The translations under genes were made by a program, and so were the position numbers. DNA of 64,000 nt from Loxodes magnus (Eukaryota > Ciliophora > Karyorelictea > Loxodida > Loxodidae), in assembly GCA_946699065.1 (NCBI GenBank), contig CAMPDV010000911.1:101941-165940 (forward strand), read 5' to 3'. Shown one piece after another: positions 36,123 through 50,106 of the stretch. The notes under the pieces were generated by a model that ran no database searches, was not told the origin of the DNA, and saw only the letters and a list, made by a program, of their open reading frames with translations. How positions within the stretch are numbered: position 1 is the stretch's first letter; every line of letters starts with the position of its first letter.

Positions 36123-38757
36123 TCACTATTTAATCAGCCACTCCAAGCTCATCTGGCTAGAATTTTTAATTTCGGACACACATATACCCGATAGATTCAA
36201 AGACGTAAATTAGTAATCCATCCAATTCAATATCGTTATATTATTAGTTGCCGCTATTTATAAAGAAACATTAGTACTGGATATTCTCACTATCTCCAAT
36301 AGATTTTATTACACACTTGAATTATTATTTGCAGAATTTGAATTATAAATCTCTCTCACAAACTATAGTATCTCCAGATTGTCCACTATCAAAAATTTAT
36401 TTATATTGTGAACCTCTATTGCTTATGCCTTAGCAGATGAAACTAAATCTATAATATTCTTTGCCACATAATAATCTCTTACCGACGCATGAATAAACTC
36501 AAACCTCTTTTTATTATTCTATTCCTTTGTCTATATCAGACACCCTATATGGTTTTAATCGTCCGTAAACTACTCTATCCACTTTTGATTCACTTCATCA
36601 AAGCTTGATATCTCCACCGAATCCTGTAACATCTCCCATGTCGCATTCTTTTAAATACTTTCAAACAACTTTATTTACTAGTTGAGCACCTTACTTTTTA
36701 AACCCTGATTTTACAATTTTTCTTAGGTTCTTTTGTTTCACTAAACTATGAAAATCTCATATATTCTAGACTTTTAAACTACTTAACCACTTTTTAAATA
36801 ATCTAATATCTCTTCCTCACTCAAACAAATATATAGCAGAAAGGGATTACTGATAATTTCTTTCAGACCAGGTATTCTCTATATTAATGCCATCATCTCT
36901 TATATTTAAGATGCTTCCACTTGACTTGAAACTTGACTTACACTTTATTATTACTGGTTCTTCTTAACTAGGACTTTTTCTATATATTTTTCTATCTAAA
37001 CGATATCGAATGGCTTTATATGCAGTTCCTATAACTCTTATAATTAGACTCTTTCGCTACTGTATGGTGCAAAATAATGTTGGTAATTTTTTCTTTTAAT
37101 GCATAATTTACTCTACATGTTATTATATATTTTGCCTGAGGATACTTTTGCTTTAATTTATTACTACTGATAATAGCCTTGCATTCTCCCAACTCATCAT
37201 ACACGTCAAATAAGAACAGAATCTTTCTAAATTTCAATGTCTCATTTCTTTCTATTTAATAATTATCTAAAGCAGATTCTATTAATTTTTCTTTTAATGC
37301 TTTTATAGTTGGGAGATACACATATATGGATAAGTATTCATGTTTCTAGTCTAGATATTTTAAGGCTAAAATATTCAGGAACAAGGACTTTCCAGAACCG
37401 GAATCTCCCAGAAGTAATAATCCTGTCTTAGTATCTTTTCTAAAAATTTCAAAATTTCAAGGTCAAGATCATCCTCAGCTTATGAATTAGGATTAGGAGC
37501 GCAAAGTAAGCTTACGTAATATTCTTGCTTCTCCGAAACCTCTTCTTTTAAAGTCCTTATCATATTTTAATATATACTACTGCTAATGCCCTTAAGTGCC
37601 AACCAATTCTCTTCTATTGTTTAAGTAAATAAAACAAAATGCTCTGGATCCATTAATAATTCTAGAATTATCTAACGCTCTTTTACATTCTTGCTTAAGT
37701 TCTCTTTTTTAACTTAAATATTCTTTCCTTATAAGTGCAAGCTATTTGGTTCTTTTCTAAGGTCAATTCCAAAAATGTCTTCATTGCATAGTACCTTATC
37801 TACCAATCCTTGTCGTCACATAGTTTTTCTAAAAACTTACATGAGTCTTCTACCAATTCTGCACTAGCTTACGGGTTTTTTATCATGTGTTTTAGAAGAT
37901 AGCATGCTCTAAATCTTAAGTCTATTTTTTCTTTCAAAACAATATCTCAAAATTGATAAAATTTTTATTTTGAGTATTGTCTCACTAAATCACATGCAAG
38001 AGCATCTAAGACTCGTAATCTAATAATCTTTTTATAGTTGAGCTTCTAATTTACCCAACCTTTTCCTCATAAGAAAAACTCCTTTATAATAGAGATCGCT
38101 TCTGACCCAAAAACTCCAACTCAAAACGTCAAGGCAATTATTCATTAAGCAACTTTTAAAATCTTACATAGAATTCCAAAATATTCGGTTTCTTTGCTAT
38201 CTGGAATATTCTCCAGAATCATCAAACTAAATCTTAAGTAAAAATCTAGTTCTGGACCTCCAATCCTATTTTTATTTTTATTTACTAACTTTAAGCTTAT
38301 CTTTTATTTTTAAAATGAGCTCTTCTTTTGTTTTTTCATTTATAAAGGAGTTTTACTCGTTCTTCTAAAGCAACATAGCCAATAACTCAGGAAGATTTCG
38401 TACAAGCTACTCTTTCAAAAGCAAAGACTATCCTTCAGCATACTTATGGGAAATAATTTCAATGAATTTATTTATAAGAACTAATGGATCATTGATATTG
38501 CCAAACTTATTCTTTTGAATTGTTTGAATTCCTTGTAGAACTTTATCCATCTTTTATTCATTCAAACCTTCTTTTAAGAGCTATAATCCTTCTTGATAAA
38601 TCTTTTGTTCCTTATTACCAAAAACTTGTTCATCTTATGAATCTAGGAAAGTTTAACTCTCTTTATGATTCTTGTATTCATATTCATTCATTTAATTATT
38701 TGTAGTTTAGCGTTCATCCCTTTCTAGTGTCTTTTGATTGTTATTAATAGTTTTCAT
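36123..38757 (-). CDS. HEAT-like/NACHT P-loop NTPase, STAND-type
   Basis: A large intracellular switch or scaffold protein of the STAND class. Starting at ATG 38,757-38,755, a polar N-terminus leads into helical repeats resembling HEAT/ARM (IIRLRVLDALACDLVRQ, DKDWYIRYYAMKTFLELTL). A P-loop follows, LLLLGDSGSGKSLFL (37,377-37,425), then Walker B ILFLFDVYDELGE (near 37,170-37,215), the NACHT-type ELHIKPFDIVQIEKYI (near 37,000), and IPGLKEIISNPFLLYICLSE near 36,810-36,870. Next is IYEIFIVQ-TGA-NKRTQEKL, where relatives usually have Trp at the TGA. The C-terminal part includes KRFEFIHASVRDYYVAKN. The frame ends at TGA 36,123-36,125, though a frame change there could join the Lys-rich tail. The reading frame slips by -1 near 37,765 and 37,440 (both TTAGAAAAG) and near 37,055, and passes four further TGA codons in the repeats. 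It is either a decayed gene, or a live one with TGA = Trp and single-base assembly losses. The domain call is secure. Confidence 0.8.
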
Positions 38758-40643
38758 AAAGAAAGGAGAACCAAATCGGATTAAAAGAACATGTGACTTT
38801 AAGAATTCATTTGTCTAGTTTTATTACTGAAAGCCTTGATAGTTTCTCAGAACTTAACTGAAAAGATAGCAATTCGAATTGCAAATTTCAGTAAACATTT
38901 TTTTATCTTAAAGACTAAATTCTCTTAAATACCTTAAATTATATAAAACATTAAATAAAATCAATTAATATTAGCTTTATCTTCTATAACTGTAAAAGCT
39001 AATTGTCTAAATAATTAATAATTAAATCATTTTATACTCTAACTCTATAAACCTAAAACTAATTAAAATCAGCTAGCTTTAAATTAAGTCTATTAAATAG
39101 ATATAATTCTTAAATATAGAAAAAAGAAAAAGAATCTAATGAATCACAATTAAAAAGCTAATAAATAGATAAATAGCAAAGTATCAAATGTTAAAAACAG
39201 CTAATTTATACATGGTAAGCATTAAATTTATTAATTTTAATAGGTTTTGCTGATATCATCTTACTTGGTATCCAAGTAACTTATAAAATAGCCAGATATT
39301 TGCTTATTTTTGACATAGCTTAAAATAAATCTAATAATTAAGTCTAAAAGCTTTTATTTTCTATTTAACTGAGAGTATTTTAAGTTTCTAACTGAAAAAT
39401 ATAATTAAGATACTAATTGTAATACTAATTGAAGAGATTCTACATAATTAAAAATAAATTATTAGTTTCAAAACAAATTCTTCCCTAAAAAAAGAAAAAT
39501 CTGAAGAAGACAGTCTTTTATTAAGCTAAAAAAATAGATTTAAACTAAAAAAGTTTTTTATTAGTTAAATAAGGAAAATGATTACTATTTAATATATTAT
39601 TTTCACTAAAATTTCTTAATAATAAAAATTAAATAAATAAGCAAAAGAAACTTATTATTCTAATAAAATAAGCTTTTAAATAAAGGTTTTAATAATAGTA
39701 GAATCATATATCTAATATAATAAAATATAATAATTTCTATAATTAAGGTAATAATAATTAAGATTATATATATTATATTTAATAAAAAGTAAAGCATAAG
39801 ATAAAAGAAAAACTTATTTTAACTAGTTAACTTTATTTAAATTATATTAGATGTATTATCTAATTTCTACTATTCAGATACTCACTAAATTTAGCAATTA
39901 TAATAAAATGTCTTAATGAACTAAAGAAAAATTAAGTTTCTAATTATTTTAATAAATCTATTTGAAACTAAAATTAAGACAAGCTCTAATAACTATAAAG
40001 AAGCTAGCTTATATAATAAGAATAAAATAAAGCTAAACATTTATTAATCAAAAATGTTATAATTTATCTTAATTAATTATAAGCCTTTAGCTTTACTTAG
40101 TTACATGTCTTTAGGATTTTAAGACTAAGAATTATCTTTATTTATAAGGTATTTTAGTAGATAAAATTAAGGCTAATTTTTAATAATGCTAGATGTTGCT
40201 GTTAGAAAATAAAATTGAAGCTAGTTAAAATTATTAAAGATAAGCTAGCATGACTAATATGATTAAAACTAGATGATAATCTTAAATCATAAAATCTAAT
40301 AAAATGAGGAATTCATTAAATAGAACAAAATAAATTATACCTAGAAAATTCAAGCAAAGTTATAAATATTTAAGTTAAAGCTGAAATTCCAGAATGCAAT
40401 TCTGAAGAAGATTCCTTCAAGGGCTGAGAAGTTATATGAAGAAACTAGTTAATAATTAAATTTTAGGAAAGATAAATAGCATAGAATTAAAATATTACAT
40501 GAGAGGGACAACAATAACGAAAATAATAATTTAGAGATATTAAGTTGCTACAAAATTAAAAGAATGCATAAATCTATTTAAAAAGTTATTCTGTGTAATT
40601 TTTTTGCTAGATATCGGTGCTAAAAGAAGAAAGAAATTTAAAA
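38758..40643. other. AT-rich spacer, no gene seen
   Basis: Upstream of the NACHT start the same frame stays open for some codons without an ATG that improves the start. No other gene was recognised to 40.6 kb. Confidence 0.45.
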
Positions 40644-40663
40644 CATGCTTAATATTAAGCATG
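40644..40663. repeat. 20-bp perfect palindrome
   Basis: CATGCTTAATATTAAGCATG reads the same on both strands with no spacer. It lies about 65 bp upstream of the ORF that starts at 40,728 and could be a dimer-protein binding site or chance. No second copy was noticed in the window. Confidence 0.7.
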
Positions 40664-40727
40664 ACTAGGATCAGAAAACTAGATAAAAAGGCTGAAAAAT
40701 CTCAAAATCAAATGATACAAGTTTAAA

Positions 40728-41513
40728 ATGAGTAGAATTAGCATTCATTATATTGCTGTAGAAATTCGCAGGAAATATATTAGCGCAGGAATTAGCTCTA
40801 TTTGCGTCTCCCAAAGAAGTTATGATAATTTCGGATGTGGTTCTTTGGTTTATTTAAGCTTTTAACGTTTTTTCAAACCTAAATTTTAATTTTATTTTTG
40901 CCTTTATTTATTCAAAAAAGCTGATTACATTTCTTTATTTCTTAGTGTTTCCCATTCTAATTTGTGCATTTTCATAGCTCTTCTATTTCTAAAAATTATA
41001 AGTTTGCTTAAAAAACTCCAACAGCTGAGAAATATAATATATTAGAATAGCTCTTAAGATATTAATATTTGTAGGCCAATGAAGACTAACTTATATAAAT
41101 AGGTTATTATCTTCTATTATCTTCCAGTACCTATAGATATTTATTTACTTACTTAAAATTTTGAAAATTCAGTTTTCTCTGATTTATTATAAACTTTAAT
41201 CTCTTTATTATAACTTTCCTAAATTGATGGATTCTTAAATCTTACTACCTTAGTAATTAAGATTCTTATAGGTTTATGCTTCTAATTTTTCTAAATTTAT
41301 AAATACTTACTCTTTTATTTGAAGAATCGTGCTATATAGATTGTCTTTTGTCTTGCTTACACTTTTTATATTGTTCCATCTTTCATGAATTTGATTCTTC
41401 ATTTTAGCTCTAATAGGATATTTCTATAGGAATGTTTAGTTGTATATGTAAATATTCAGGCTACATTTTTTTGGAAAATAAAGTGTTAAAATATCTATTT
41501 TCTACTTACTTGA
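40728..41513 (+). CDS. Putative multi-pass membrane protein
   Basis: From ATG 40,728 the frame is open for 261 codons to TGA 41,511-41,513, with TAA/TAG as Gln; an in-frame TGA at 40,713-40,715 bounds it upstream. The first part is GC-richer and soluble-looking (IHYIAVEIRRKYISAGISSI). The rest carries hydrophobic stretches that could span membranes: around IFIALLFLKIISLL, VIKILIGLCFQFF and IVFCLAYTFYIVPSF. No family is recognised. T-rich DNA naturally encodes hydrophobic residues, so the membrane prediction is weak. The open length is a few-percent event by chance. Confidence 0.4.
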
Positions 41514-42429
41514 AAAGCTTAAACCACCCCATTAAATTTGTAATAAATGAAGATTTCACTGTAATAAAGGTTACTTATGAACTGTTTTCCTAAGCTCTAT
41601 TTTAATAAATAGACACTTACATTTGTTTAATTTTTAAATTAAATTAATTAAAAAAGGAAAAGCTGAACATTAACTTATTAAAGCAAATAATTATCTTCTT
41701 AATAAAACTTACTAAACAATTCCATAGTTGTAGAGATTAAATCTTATTATAGGAGAGCTATAGAATCAGTTAAGTCTTCTATTTTTTTGATACTATATTC
41801 ACAAGTTGTGACAGTTAGTATATAAGATTGAAAAAAGAGATTTAATTCTTAATAGAATAATATAAACATTAAAAGTAACAAGTCAAGATTAAGATAACAA
41901 CACTTTAATATCCTTAATATATACATTTATAACCTAATTCAAATGCAACTTAAAGGTGTGATATTCAAGCTCCACTTAAAATTTTATATCCTATCTGCTG
42001 AGACATCGACCCTTAAAAAATGTTCTGGACTTAATTTAAAGAAATAATTTTTAAACAGCAATGAAGATTCCAGAAAAGATGCTTAAAAATATCGAAGTTA
42101 AATGAAGAGATAATCTGAAAGTTTTAAATTAAATTCAAGGATTTTCTAGAAGTGAAACCTCAATAATGCGGAACATCAAGAACTAAAAAATTAAAAATAA
42201 CTAAGAGGCAGTAGAGGTGGAAAAAGGAATAGTTTAAGATCATAATATAGATAGGAATAATGTCTTAAGCTTACAAGTTAAATTTGATTTATCTAATAAT
42301 TTTTAACTTATTGAATTATTTAGAATAAGATCATTAGCTTGCTTGATTATCTTTCAAACATTATTTAAATTTTAATCTTCTAGTTATAAGCATTAAACCA
42401 AAATAATAGAATCATATTATATAAATAAG
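41514..42429. other. AT-rich spacer, no gene seen
   Basis: No recognisable feature. It ends at the outer edge of the left arm of the large inverted repeat. Confidence 0.4.
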
Positions 42430-45400
42430 AGGGTTATTAAAATAATAATAATGAGACTAAAGTTTAGATAAAGAGAGTTAGTACTATTTAAAGAATAAGG
42501 AAAATAATAATTAGTAGATTATTTAACTAAAAGTATTTCTATTAATTAATATATTAATATATCTTTAATATACATCTTAATTAAATTAAACAAAACTTAC
42601 TTCTTCACTTTAATTCAACAATAGAACATTTAACTGGGACCAATCAAACTTCCAATGCCTTAGAAATTTTAATTCAAACTTTATCTGCGTCTAAACTAAC
42701 TAAGAAACTATTCCAAAATTAGAATTGGAGACTTAGCTTATTAAATAAGAATGATTATGATAATTTACAAATAAGAAAGTTTAAGTCATAATCTAAAAGA
42801 AATTAACAGATATTACTAAATTAAAATCTTAAGATTTTAAGAATTTACTGAAGCTATTAGAAACTATTTTTATTTGAAAGAGAAAAGCATTTAATTGGGC
42901 AGAATAAGTATAAAGTACTTTAAAATATTCGCTGAAAGTAAAATCAAGAAATATAAAATAAAAAAGAAGAAAGAAGAAAGTATTATAATCAGATTAAATT
43001 TCATTTAGAGACTCAGAAAAATCTTCAAAAAAAGAAAGGAATGCCTCATTAAATAACAAAATTGACTAAAAATTGATATAGAAAAATAATTTAAGACCAT
43101 AAAAATGAGCTACAGCTTTCAATTCTATAAATGGAAAGAGAAAAATAGAATTAAGAGAGATATTTATTGTAATAAAAGATAAGAAATAAGACATAGATAA
43201 AGACAACTAATATGAAATCAATCTAGAGAGCCAATTTTAATTTTCTCTAGTAAAATTTTGTTAATCTGTACTGATAGAAAGCGAATGAGGGATTTTTAGC
43301 AGCTATTTCACAACATTTTTTAAGATATCTTAAGTTTAAATTAGGATTATAAAACTTACCTTTGTATCTTGCAAAAACTGAAGAAATGTAAAAAAGATAA
43401 ATGCCAGAATATAAATTTTTAATTTAACTATATTTAATTATTATTCTTAGCAATCTTTAAAATATAAACTTTATAAATAATAGATAGAAACACTAAAATA
43501 ATCTATAACTACTAGATACATTTAATTATAAGGAAATGTCTATAGCTAAAATAATAAAGTATTATAACTAAATAAAGGAAATTAATAATAAAATTAAAGT
43601 TAAAAATAATAGCATTAGTAAGCTTATATATAATTTAACTAAGGCTAAATAACTAATACTAAGAAGCTTAGTAATTTAAAATTAACTAATAAATTAAATA
43701 TTCCTTTCTTAAGTTAATCTTAATCAATAGATATCTTATATTACTATCATTACTATTTATTTTGTTAGCATATTATATTTTACTTATAAACTATATTTCC
43801 ATTAAAATAATTGAATGAACTATATTAGCTGAAAACTATCTTAAAATATTAGAAAGATATTAAAGATTTTAAAATAAAATATATGAAATACTATGCATGT
43901 GCAAGTTAGAATAATTTAATATAAGATTATAGATATAATTACTAATATAACAAACTATTATAAATTCTTTTACCTCAAGTATTTAAATAGAGTCTTAATT
44001 TTGGATATAAGATTTATTAATAGAATCTACAGTTAAGTCTTAATTATTTATGTGGTTAGCTCATAAGAAAGAACTTAAATAAAAATAAGAAATACTTATA
44101 AATTTAGAATAACAAACACAAAAATAAAACTTAGAATATTAAAACTAGAATGGTAATTATTATTTCTATAGAGCTAAGATTTTTCTTTAATTTTAAGATT
44201 CTTTGTTATTTAAATATATTGATATATTTAAATAACTTTAATTATCTCTTAACTTTAATTCTACTCTAAAAATTTGTTTTAGATGTAATCTAGCTTAATA
44301 ACTTTTTTAATTCTAGTTAATTTTAAAATTTGAAATAAAATAAAATGGATAATATTCAAATTACAACATAGAAATACTAATATATATCAAAAAATAAAGA
44401 TTAGCAACCAATTAGAAAATAAAGAAGGGATGAAAGATTGATCTTTCTATTTAAAATAACTAAATTGATAGAAGATTCTTATTCTATAGCCTATCTGATA
44501 CTTTTACACTGAAAAAATACTAGGAAAGTTTAATCTAAGTTAAAGAGCAAAAGTTAAAATAGAATTAGGAAATCTAGAGACTTCTTCAGTGTATTTTTTT
44601 CTAATTGATCAAAGACTAAGTTAGCTTTGATCTCCAAGAAAAAAAGGCATCTCCTTAAAAGTATATTATTTATAGTATTAAAGATTAGGAAAGCAAATAG
44701 ATTGGAACTATCTTTCGATCAAAAAATACTTAAAGGCAAAAGGTGATAAGGCCTGAAAATTTTAATAGGAGTAGAATTAAGTTAAGGACTTTAAGATGAG
44801 TTAATCTTAGCAAACATTGAAAGAGTCAAAGGTTTTGTCAAACTTTGAGACATTTTAGAAGAGTCTGGATTTTCCATAGCAATTAAAATTCTGAAAACCA
44901 CTAAAACTTCCTGTTGATACTAAATTAAACCGAATCTCATTAAGTTCATAAAAAGTAGAGTTTATGCATATCTTATAGCAAATAAAGAATACTGTAAGTA
45001 TTATTTATTTAGATGCTTCTTGAACTTGCCAAGCTTTTTGATCTTAAAAGTTAAAGAGGCTTAGTTTTATAAAAGCTGAAAAAATAGCAGTTATAAAATC
45101 TAAAAAGCAATTAAGAGCTGAAAACGGATTCTAAGAGATAATTTGTAGCTTAGAAGCAAAATTTAAATAAATTTAAAGAGATATTAGAAAAGCAATTTTT
45201 GTTTTAACAAGCTAGACTTCAAGTGTTCTTAATTCCTCACAAGTAGTTTTGGAATTTTTAAGATAATTTATAAAGTACAGATCTAATTAATAAAGTAGAG
45301 AAAGCCTAGTAAAGATAGAGATATTAAAGCTTGGCAGGAAAAATTGTAAGCGCAAGTGAAACTTGTAAGTTTCTTTGTAAATTCTAGAGAATTAAGAAAA

Positions 45401-46430
45401 GCAGATTCTTGAGTCTGAGTGCGAGGGATAGAATTGATAGGTTGTAATTACTTTAGAACATTTGCCGAATGTAAATATTCCCTTTATAAATAAGAAGAAG
45501 AAAACTCTGTTGTTTCTTTAATAAGCTTTAGAAAAATCAGGATTATGTATTTAGTATAAAAAATAAAATTTCACTTGTAAAAATATGGAATAGTCAGTAG
45601 CTTTAAAAAAGCACCCGAAGATTAAATTAAACTAAATTGGAGCTTTTAACATTCAAACTCAAACGTGCGCTAATTTTATGCAAGTTAATTCTAAGAAATT
45701 TTGATTGACATTCCATAGAAATAAAAGTACAAAAAAAGAAAGCAATTGATTACTCTAAATAATTTAGTAGGGCTTGAGAGCTTATATATTAAAAGATATC
45801 TGAAGTTTTACTCAAAAATGACATAAATAACAAAAAATTTCACTAAGAGGAAAGTGTATGGTTTCTAGCATATCCTGCTAGAAAATCTAAGCAAGTGCTC
45901 AGTTTACTATAAGAATATTATAGCATTATAAATGATGACAATTAGGACAAATTTAATAAAGGCTGCAGAAAAAAACTACTTATCAAAAAATTTAGAAACG
46001 ACAAATTGAGAGATTTTTAAATGACTGCAACTAAAATAGAGACCTAATTACTAGGAGTGGAAAAAAATTAGCCGCTAACTTTATAAAATATTTGAAGAAC
46101 TCAAGAAGATTAGTAGTCATTAAATCCAATCAAAAGCGTAAAAAATAAATCCTATAAAATAATAAAATCAATTATCCTGGCGCTTCGGTTTTTATAGGGA
46201 ACTCAGGAATACTTTAGAAAAATTTTTCAAGAAATTAACGAAGCGTAGTATTTAATCAAATAGATCTTATCAAATATTTTGATTATTTCAACCTAGCTTA
46301 AAATAAATCAAGGGCTGAAAACTGCAAAATTAGCTTATCATTTTGATTGGATAAAGCAAAAGTTTATAAAAGAAATAGTAATCATATAAAATTCTAAAAA
46401 ACAATTTTTAAAGTTGCTTGAGAATTTCTC
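42430..46430 (+). repeat. Left arm of a large inverted repeat (~4 kb)
   Basis: The reverse complement of 55,490-59,470 matches this arm along its length at an estimated three to four bases in five. Clear anchors are the outer end near 42,430 with 59,460, 44,343-44,375 with 57,590-57,620, and 46,330 with 55,580. The arm contains coding-like plus-strand frames: a Gln/Ser/Leu-rich stretch IEHLTGTNQTSNALEILIQT near 42,625-42,690 and MDNIQITTQKYQYISKNKDQ at 44,345. Frames are broken by TGA and frame changes. No family could be named; a gene-bearing mobile element is the most likely origin. Confidence 0.75.
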
Positions 46431-49400
46431 AAAAGAGTCATTGAAAGGAATTTTTGGCTTTTGCTAACATTTAGAATCAATTTCTGGATAAATTAATACG
46501 AGTATATCAAAACAAATAATAAAATCTTGACTAGCTATTAATGATAAATGAATAATTCTATCTTTGCTTATTATTTAAGCTAAATTATTACATAATTTTA
46601 AATTATAGACTGATTGAGTTATAATAGATGGGTTATATTTGGTTATTTGATTAGTTAAATATTAGTTAATTGGTAGATTTAAAGTATTTCTATTAATGAT
46701 TTGTGATAATAAAAATAAAGTTAATATTTAGTTAATTACTTCTAACTATGACTAAGATTGCTTATTAATGTATGTACTAAATTAGATTCTAAACATAGAA
46801 GTCTATAACTATTTTACTTACTGATTTAATTAAAGTTATTCATATAAATCTAAGATTTATTTGATATTAGTAGCTTTATCTTGGTATTTAAATAATTCCA
46901 GTCTAATATTAAAGATATAATTGGTATATTTGTAAGATAATTTCTAGTTAGTAAGATAAATTAACTTAAGATATTATAAAGCTACTTATCAAATATACCT
47001 TAAAAGAAATAACTATAATAATAACTAACTACTAAAATACTACAGTCATTCTTTTAAATTTATCTATTATCTTCCTAATACAAACATACCCTTTTTATAC
47101 TATATTTAAGCAGTTAATCAATTAGATTTATAATAGTATCTTTATAGCTTTAACTAGAAAAAGCTTTTCTTAAGTTTGTATGTAAATTCTATATCATAAA
47201 AAAGTAAATGATCTTTAGTATTATTTAATTTAGATTCTAAAAAATAATCCTAAAATCAGAAAATTTTCGTCAAGCTAAGATTAAAAAATCAATGATGCTA
47301 AAGCGAATAATTTGAACATTTGTAAACAAAAAAGATGTGAATTAGTTACTAAAATTAATAGATTATAAAGCAAAAGAAAGAATGATTCACTAAAAATGGT
47401 TATAGTTTATTAGTCTTAAATTCCATTCTACTTTATGCTTAAAAATAGAAGCTAAATGGATATAAGAAATTTTAGAAATAGGGAATAATAAATGTTAGCA
47501 AAAAGAGTTGAATTAGATGAAGAGTAGATAGGAGAGTATTATTCTTTTGGAATTAATGAAAATTGATTAAGATTAAAGAATAAATAAAGAGGTGTATTAT
47601 GATAAAGGTATATTTAGGTTTATTTATGGTAATAAATTAGAATATCTATCTATTTAATAATATCCTATCTTGTATAGCTTATAAACTGTTGATAAGAATT
47701 AAATATTAATCTGCTTATAAGATACAAATAAATGATGAATTAATCTTAAAGTCTACAGCTATTTGATTTAAGGGGAATTTTAGAAAGCACTACAATATAG
47801 TAGGTTTGTATTGATTAAAGATAATGAATAATAAAATAGTTGTTAATGATATTAGCTGTTTAACTATTTCCCCTTGATCTTTTGATTTTTGTTTAAGGTA
47901 ATATTTAATTTAAATAACATGCTAATAGAAGATAATTTTTAACTTAAGTAACTTCTTTCTTGTTAATATTAATCCTTCATTATAGCTTTATTACTTCTTA
48001 ACTTCTCCTCAAATTTCTAAGATTAAGATTTATTAATATAAGTGCTAAATTCTTTAGAATCATCCTTAATTTACTTCAAACAAATCTAGATAAACTTTTA
48101 TTTGTTTCCAAGATATTACAAAGCATGCTTAATAGAAAAGAATTAATAATTATTAAGGGCGAAAATAATAAAATAGTCGATGGATATAAAAGTTATAATA
48201 GGTAATATGCAATTATCTTTGTGGATTTATAAACCAAACTAGAAATTACAACCTAAACATTGTAAGTCCATTTTATTACATTCTATTTAAGATTCTAGTA
48301 TTCTCACAATAATACTAGTAAATTTGCATCTATTTGACTAAGACTTTGACTCTTATCTTTCTCTAATAATATTGTGATATTGATATTTTCTTAAAAGGTT
48401 AGTAAATATTTTCTTTATACAATAGTATTTTTAATGTAAGTTATTGCTATTAATTAATTTTAAATAATCTTATAGTTTGCTTAGTATTAATTTTAGATAA
48501 AACTTATTAAAATTTTACTAATTATATAGATCCTCTACATAATATTATTAACTCTTTTATATCTAACAATCATATTATATAAAAGCCATATAACTAGTTA
48601 TTAAATCAACAGCGCTAATCAATTTATTATTATTATATCAACATATCTTTATTCTAGTATACTTTAATCTATCCAATTTTATTTATTCTCTAATTATTCC
48701 ATAACTTCCAGCTATATCAACTATACCAATTATTCAAATTATCTTCAAAACTAAATCTATATGGCTTATTAATAATGCTTCTTAATTATACTTATAACAA
48801 CATTACAGTTCATCATTTACTAGTCTCTATTTATTATACATATTTATTCCTTATTTCAATCATTACTTCCTAACTAACCTTACTCAAACTAACCTTAACA
48901 CTCAAATTTCCACTTCTAACTACTATTATTACTACCTTTTTAATCTCTTTTTAAATTATAAAAACAAACTTATTTTATGCGAGTTGTAAAGAAATATCAT
49001 AAATATATGAAAAAATTCAACTCTATGATTAATTTTATTGTATAGCAAACGTTTATTATTAAGAATTAGCATATAACAGACTCTTGTTACATAATTTATA
49101 TATAAGAACTAGTTAAAAAGAGGTAAACTACAAGGGAATATTTATCAAAAATGCTATTGCTATATTTATTAGAAGGTTTCAGGTTGATCTAAGGAAATAA
49201 CTGGAGAGCTAACCATTTAGAAATTAGAAATTTTACTTCAAGACTAGTGCTAATAATATAGAAATCAAGAAATTTGGAAAATCTTAAAGCTTTAATAAGC
49301 GTTTATTGGCTGCATTTATCTGATAAAGTGTAGAAATTTCAGTATTCATTCTGGCTTTTAATTTCCTAATAATAGGAAATCAATCTTTTGCATTCTAACC

Positions 49401-49638
49401 ACTAATAAAATTATCAAGTATATTTATAGGTGAGTTTTGAATGCATTAAGCTTTTTCGCAAATCTAAATTTATTTCTTGGAATAGCTTAGATTTATTTTA
49501 GCTGAATTTTTTCAAAAAGGATTACGATAATCCAAAATTTAAGCCTCTTTTATTATTTCCTTCAAGAACTCTTTACTATTAAAACTTTATGTTACAGTTA
49601 TTTTACCTAAAAGCTTTCTTACTAAATATGGCTCTTCA
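46431..49638. other. Inverted-repeat middle, AT-rich, no gene seen
   Basis: Mostly AT-rich with short TAGATATA-like strings. Slight GC rises occur, but nothing interpretable was found on either strand. Confidence 0.35.
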
Positions 49639-50106
49639 TCTAAGCTTTTTAATCTTTATTCCAGCTAGGATTTTTAAAAAAGAAAAAGATAATTCCGTAG
49701 TGTTAATGTCAAAATTTCTCTTTGATTATAGAATTCTTCTACCATACTTAAGATAGATAACAGTCAAACAAATCTAACTAATTTTATAGATCAGCAGGCA
49801 GAAGTCTTATTATAAAATGTAGAGCTGAATGGCAAGTTTACTGGTAATTTTTTAACTTCTAATGCATTTAGTTTTGTTAAACGGAATATTTCTTCTCTTT
49901 TTGTTATTAAGCTAAAATAGTTTCTATTATTTGGTGAATTCACTAATCAGTGAATTCTTCAAGGCGGTTTCTTCTACCCAGTTACATTGTTAGAAACTTA
50001 CTTCACAACAGGATAAGCAAAGCGACATTTAGAGTAGTATTGCTTCAAGACAGCGACCTCTTTCTATGTCTTCTACGTCTCTTTACACGCCAGATAAAAA
50101 GCAAAC
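49639..50106 (-). CDS. Unnamed coding-like ORF
   Basis: The minus strand is open for 156 codons between TGA at 50,107-50,109 and TGA at 49,636-49,638. The first third is clearly GC-richer than the surroundings and contains RDVEDIERGRCLEAILLQM. An overlapping minus-strand frame over 49,960-50,200 also reads well (KEDSVEFAFYLACKETQKTQ), with one internal TGA. One of the two is probably a real or formerly real gene. No family is recognised. The 60-codon plus-strand frame at 49,950-50,132 is a shadow. Confidence 0.35.
49936..49957. repeat. 22-bp hairpin: 9-bp inverted repeat with 4-nt loop
   Basis: GAATTCACT and AGTGAATTC are perfect reverse complements around AATC. It lies inside the coding-like block at 49.6-50.2 kb. 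It may simply follow from the coding sequence. Confidence 0.6.
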
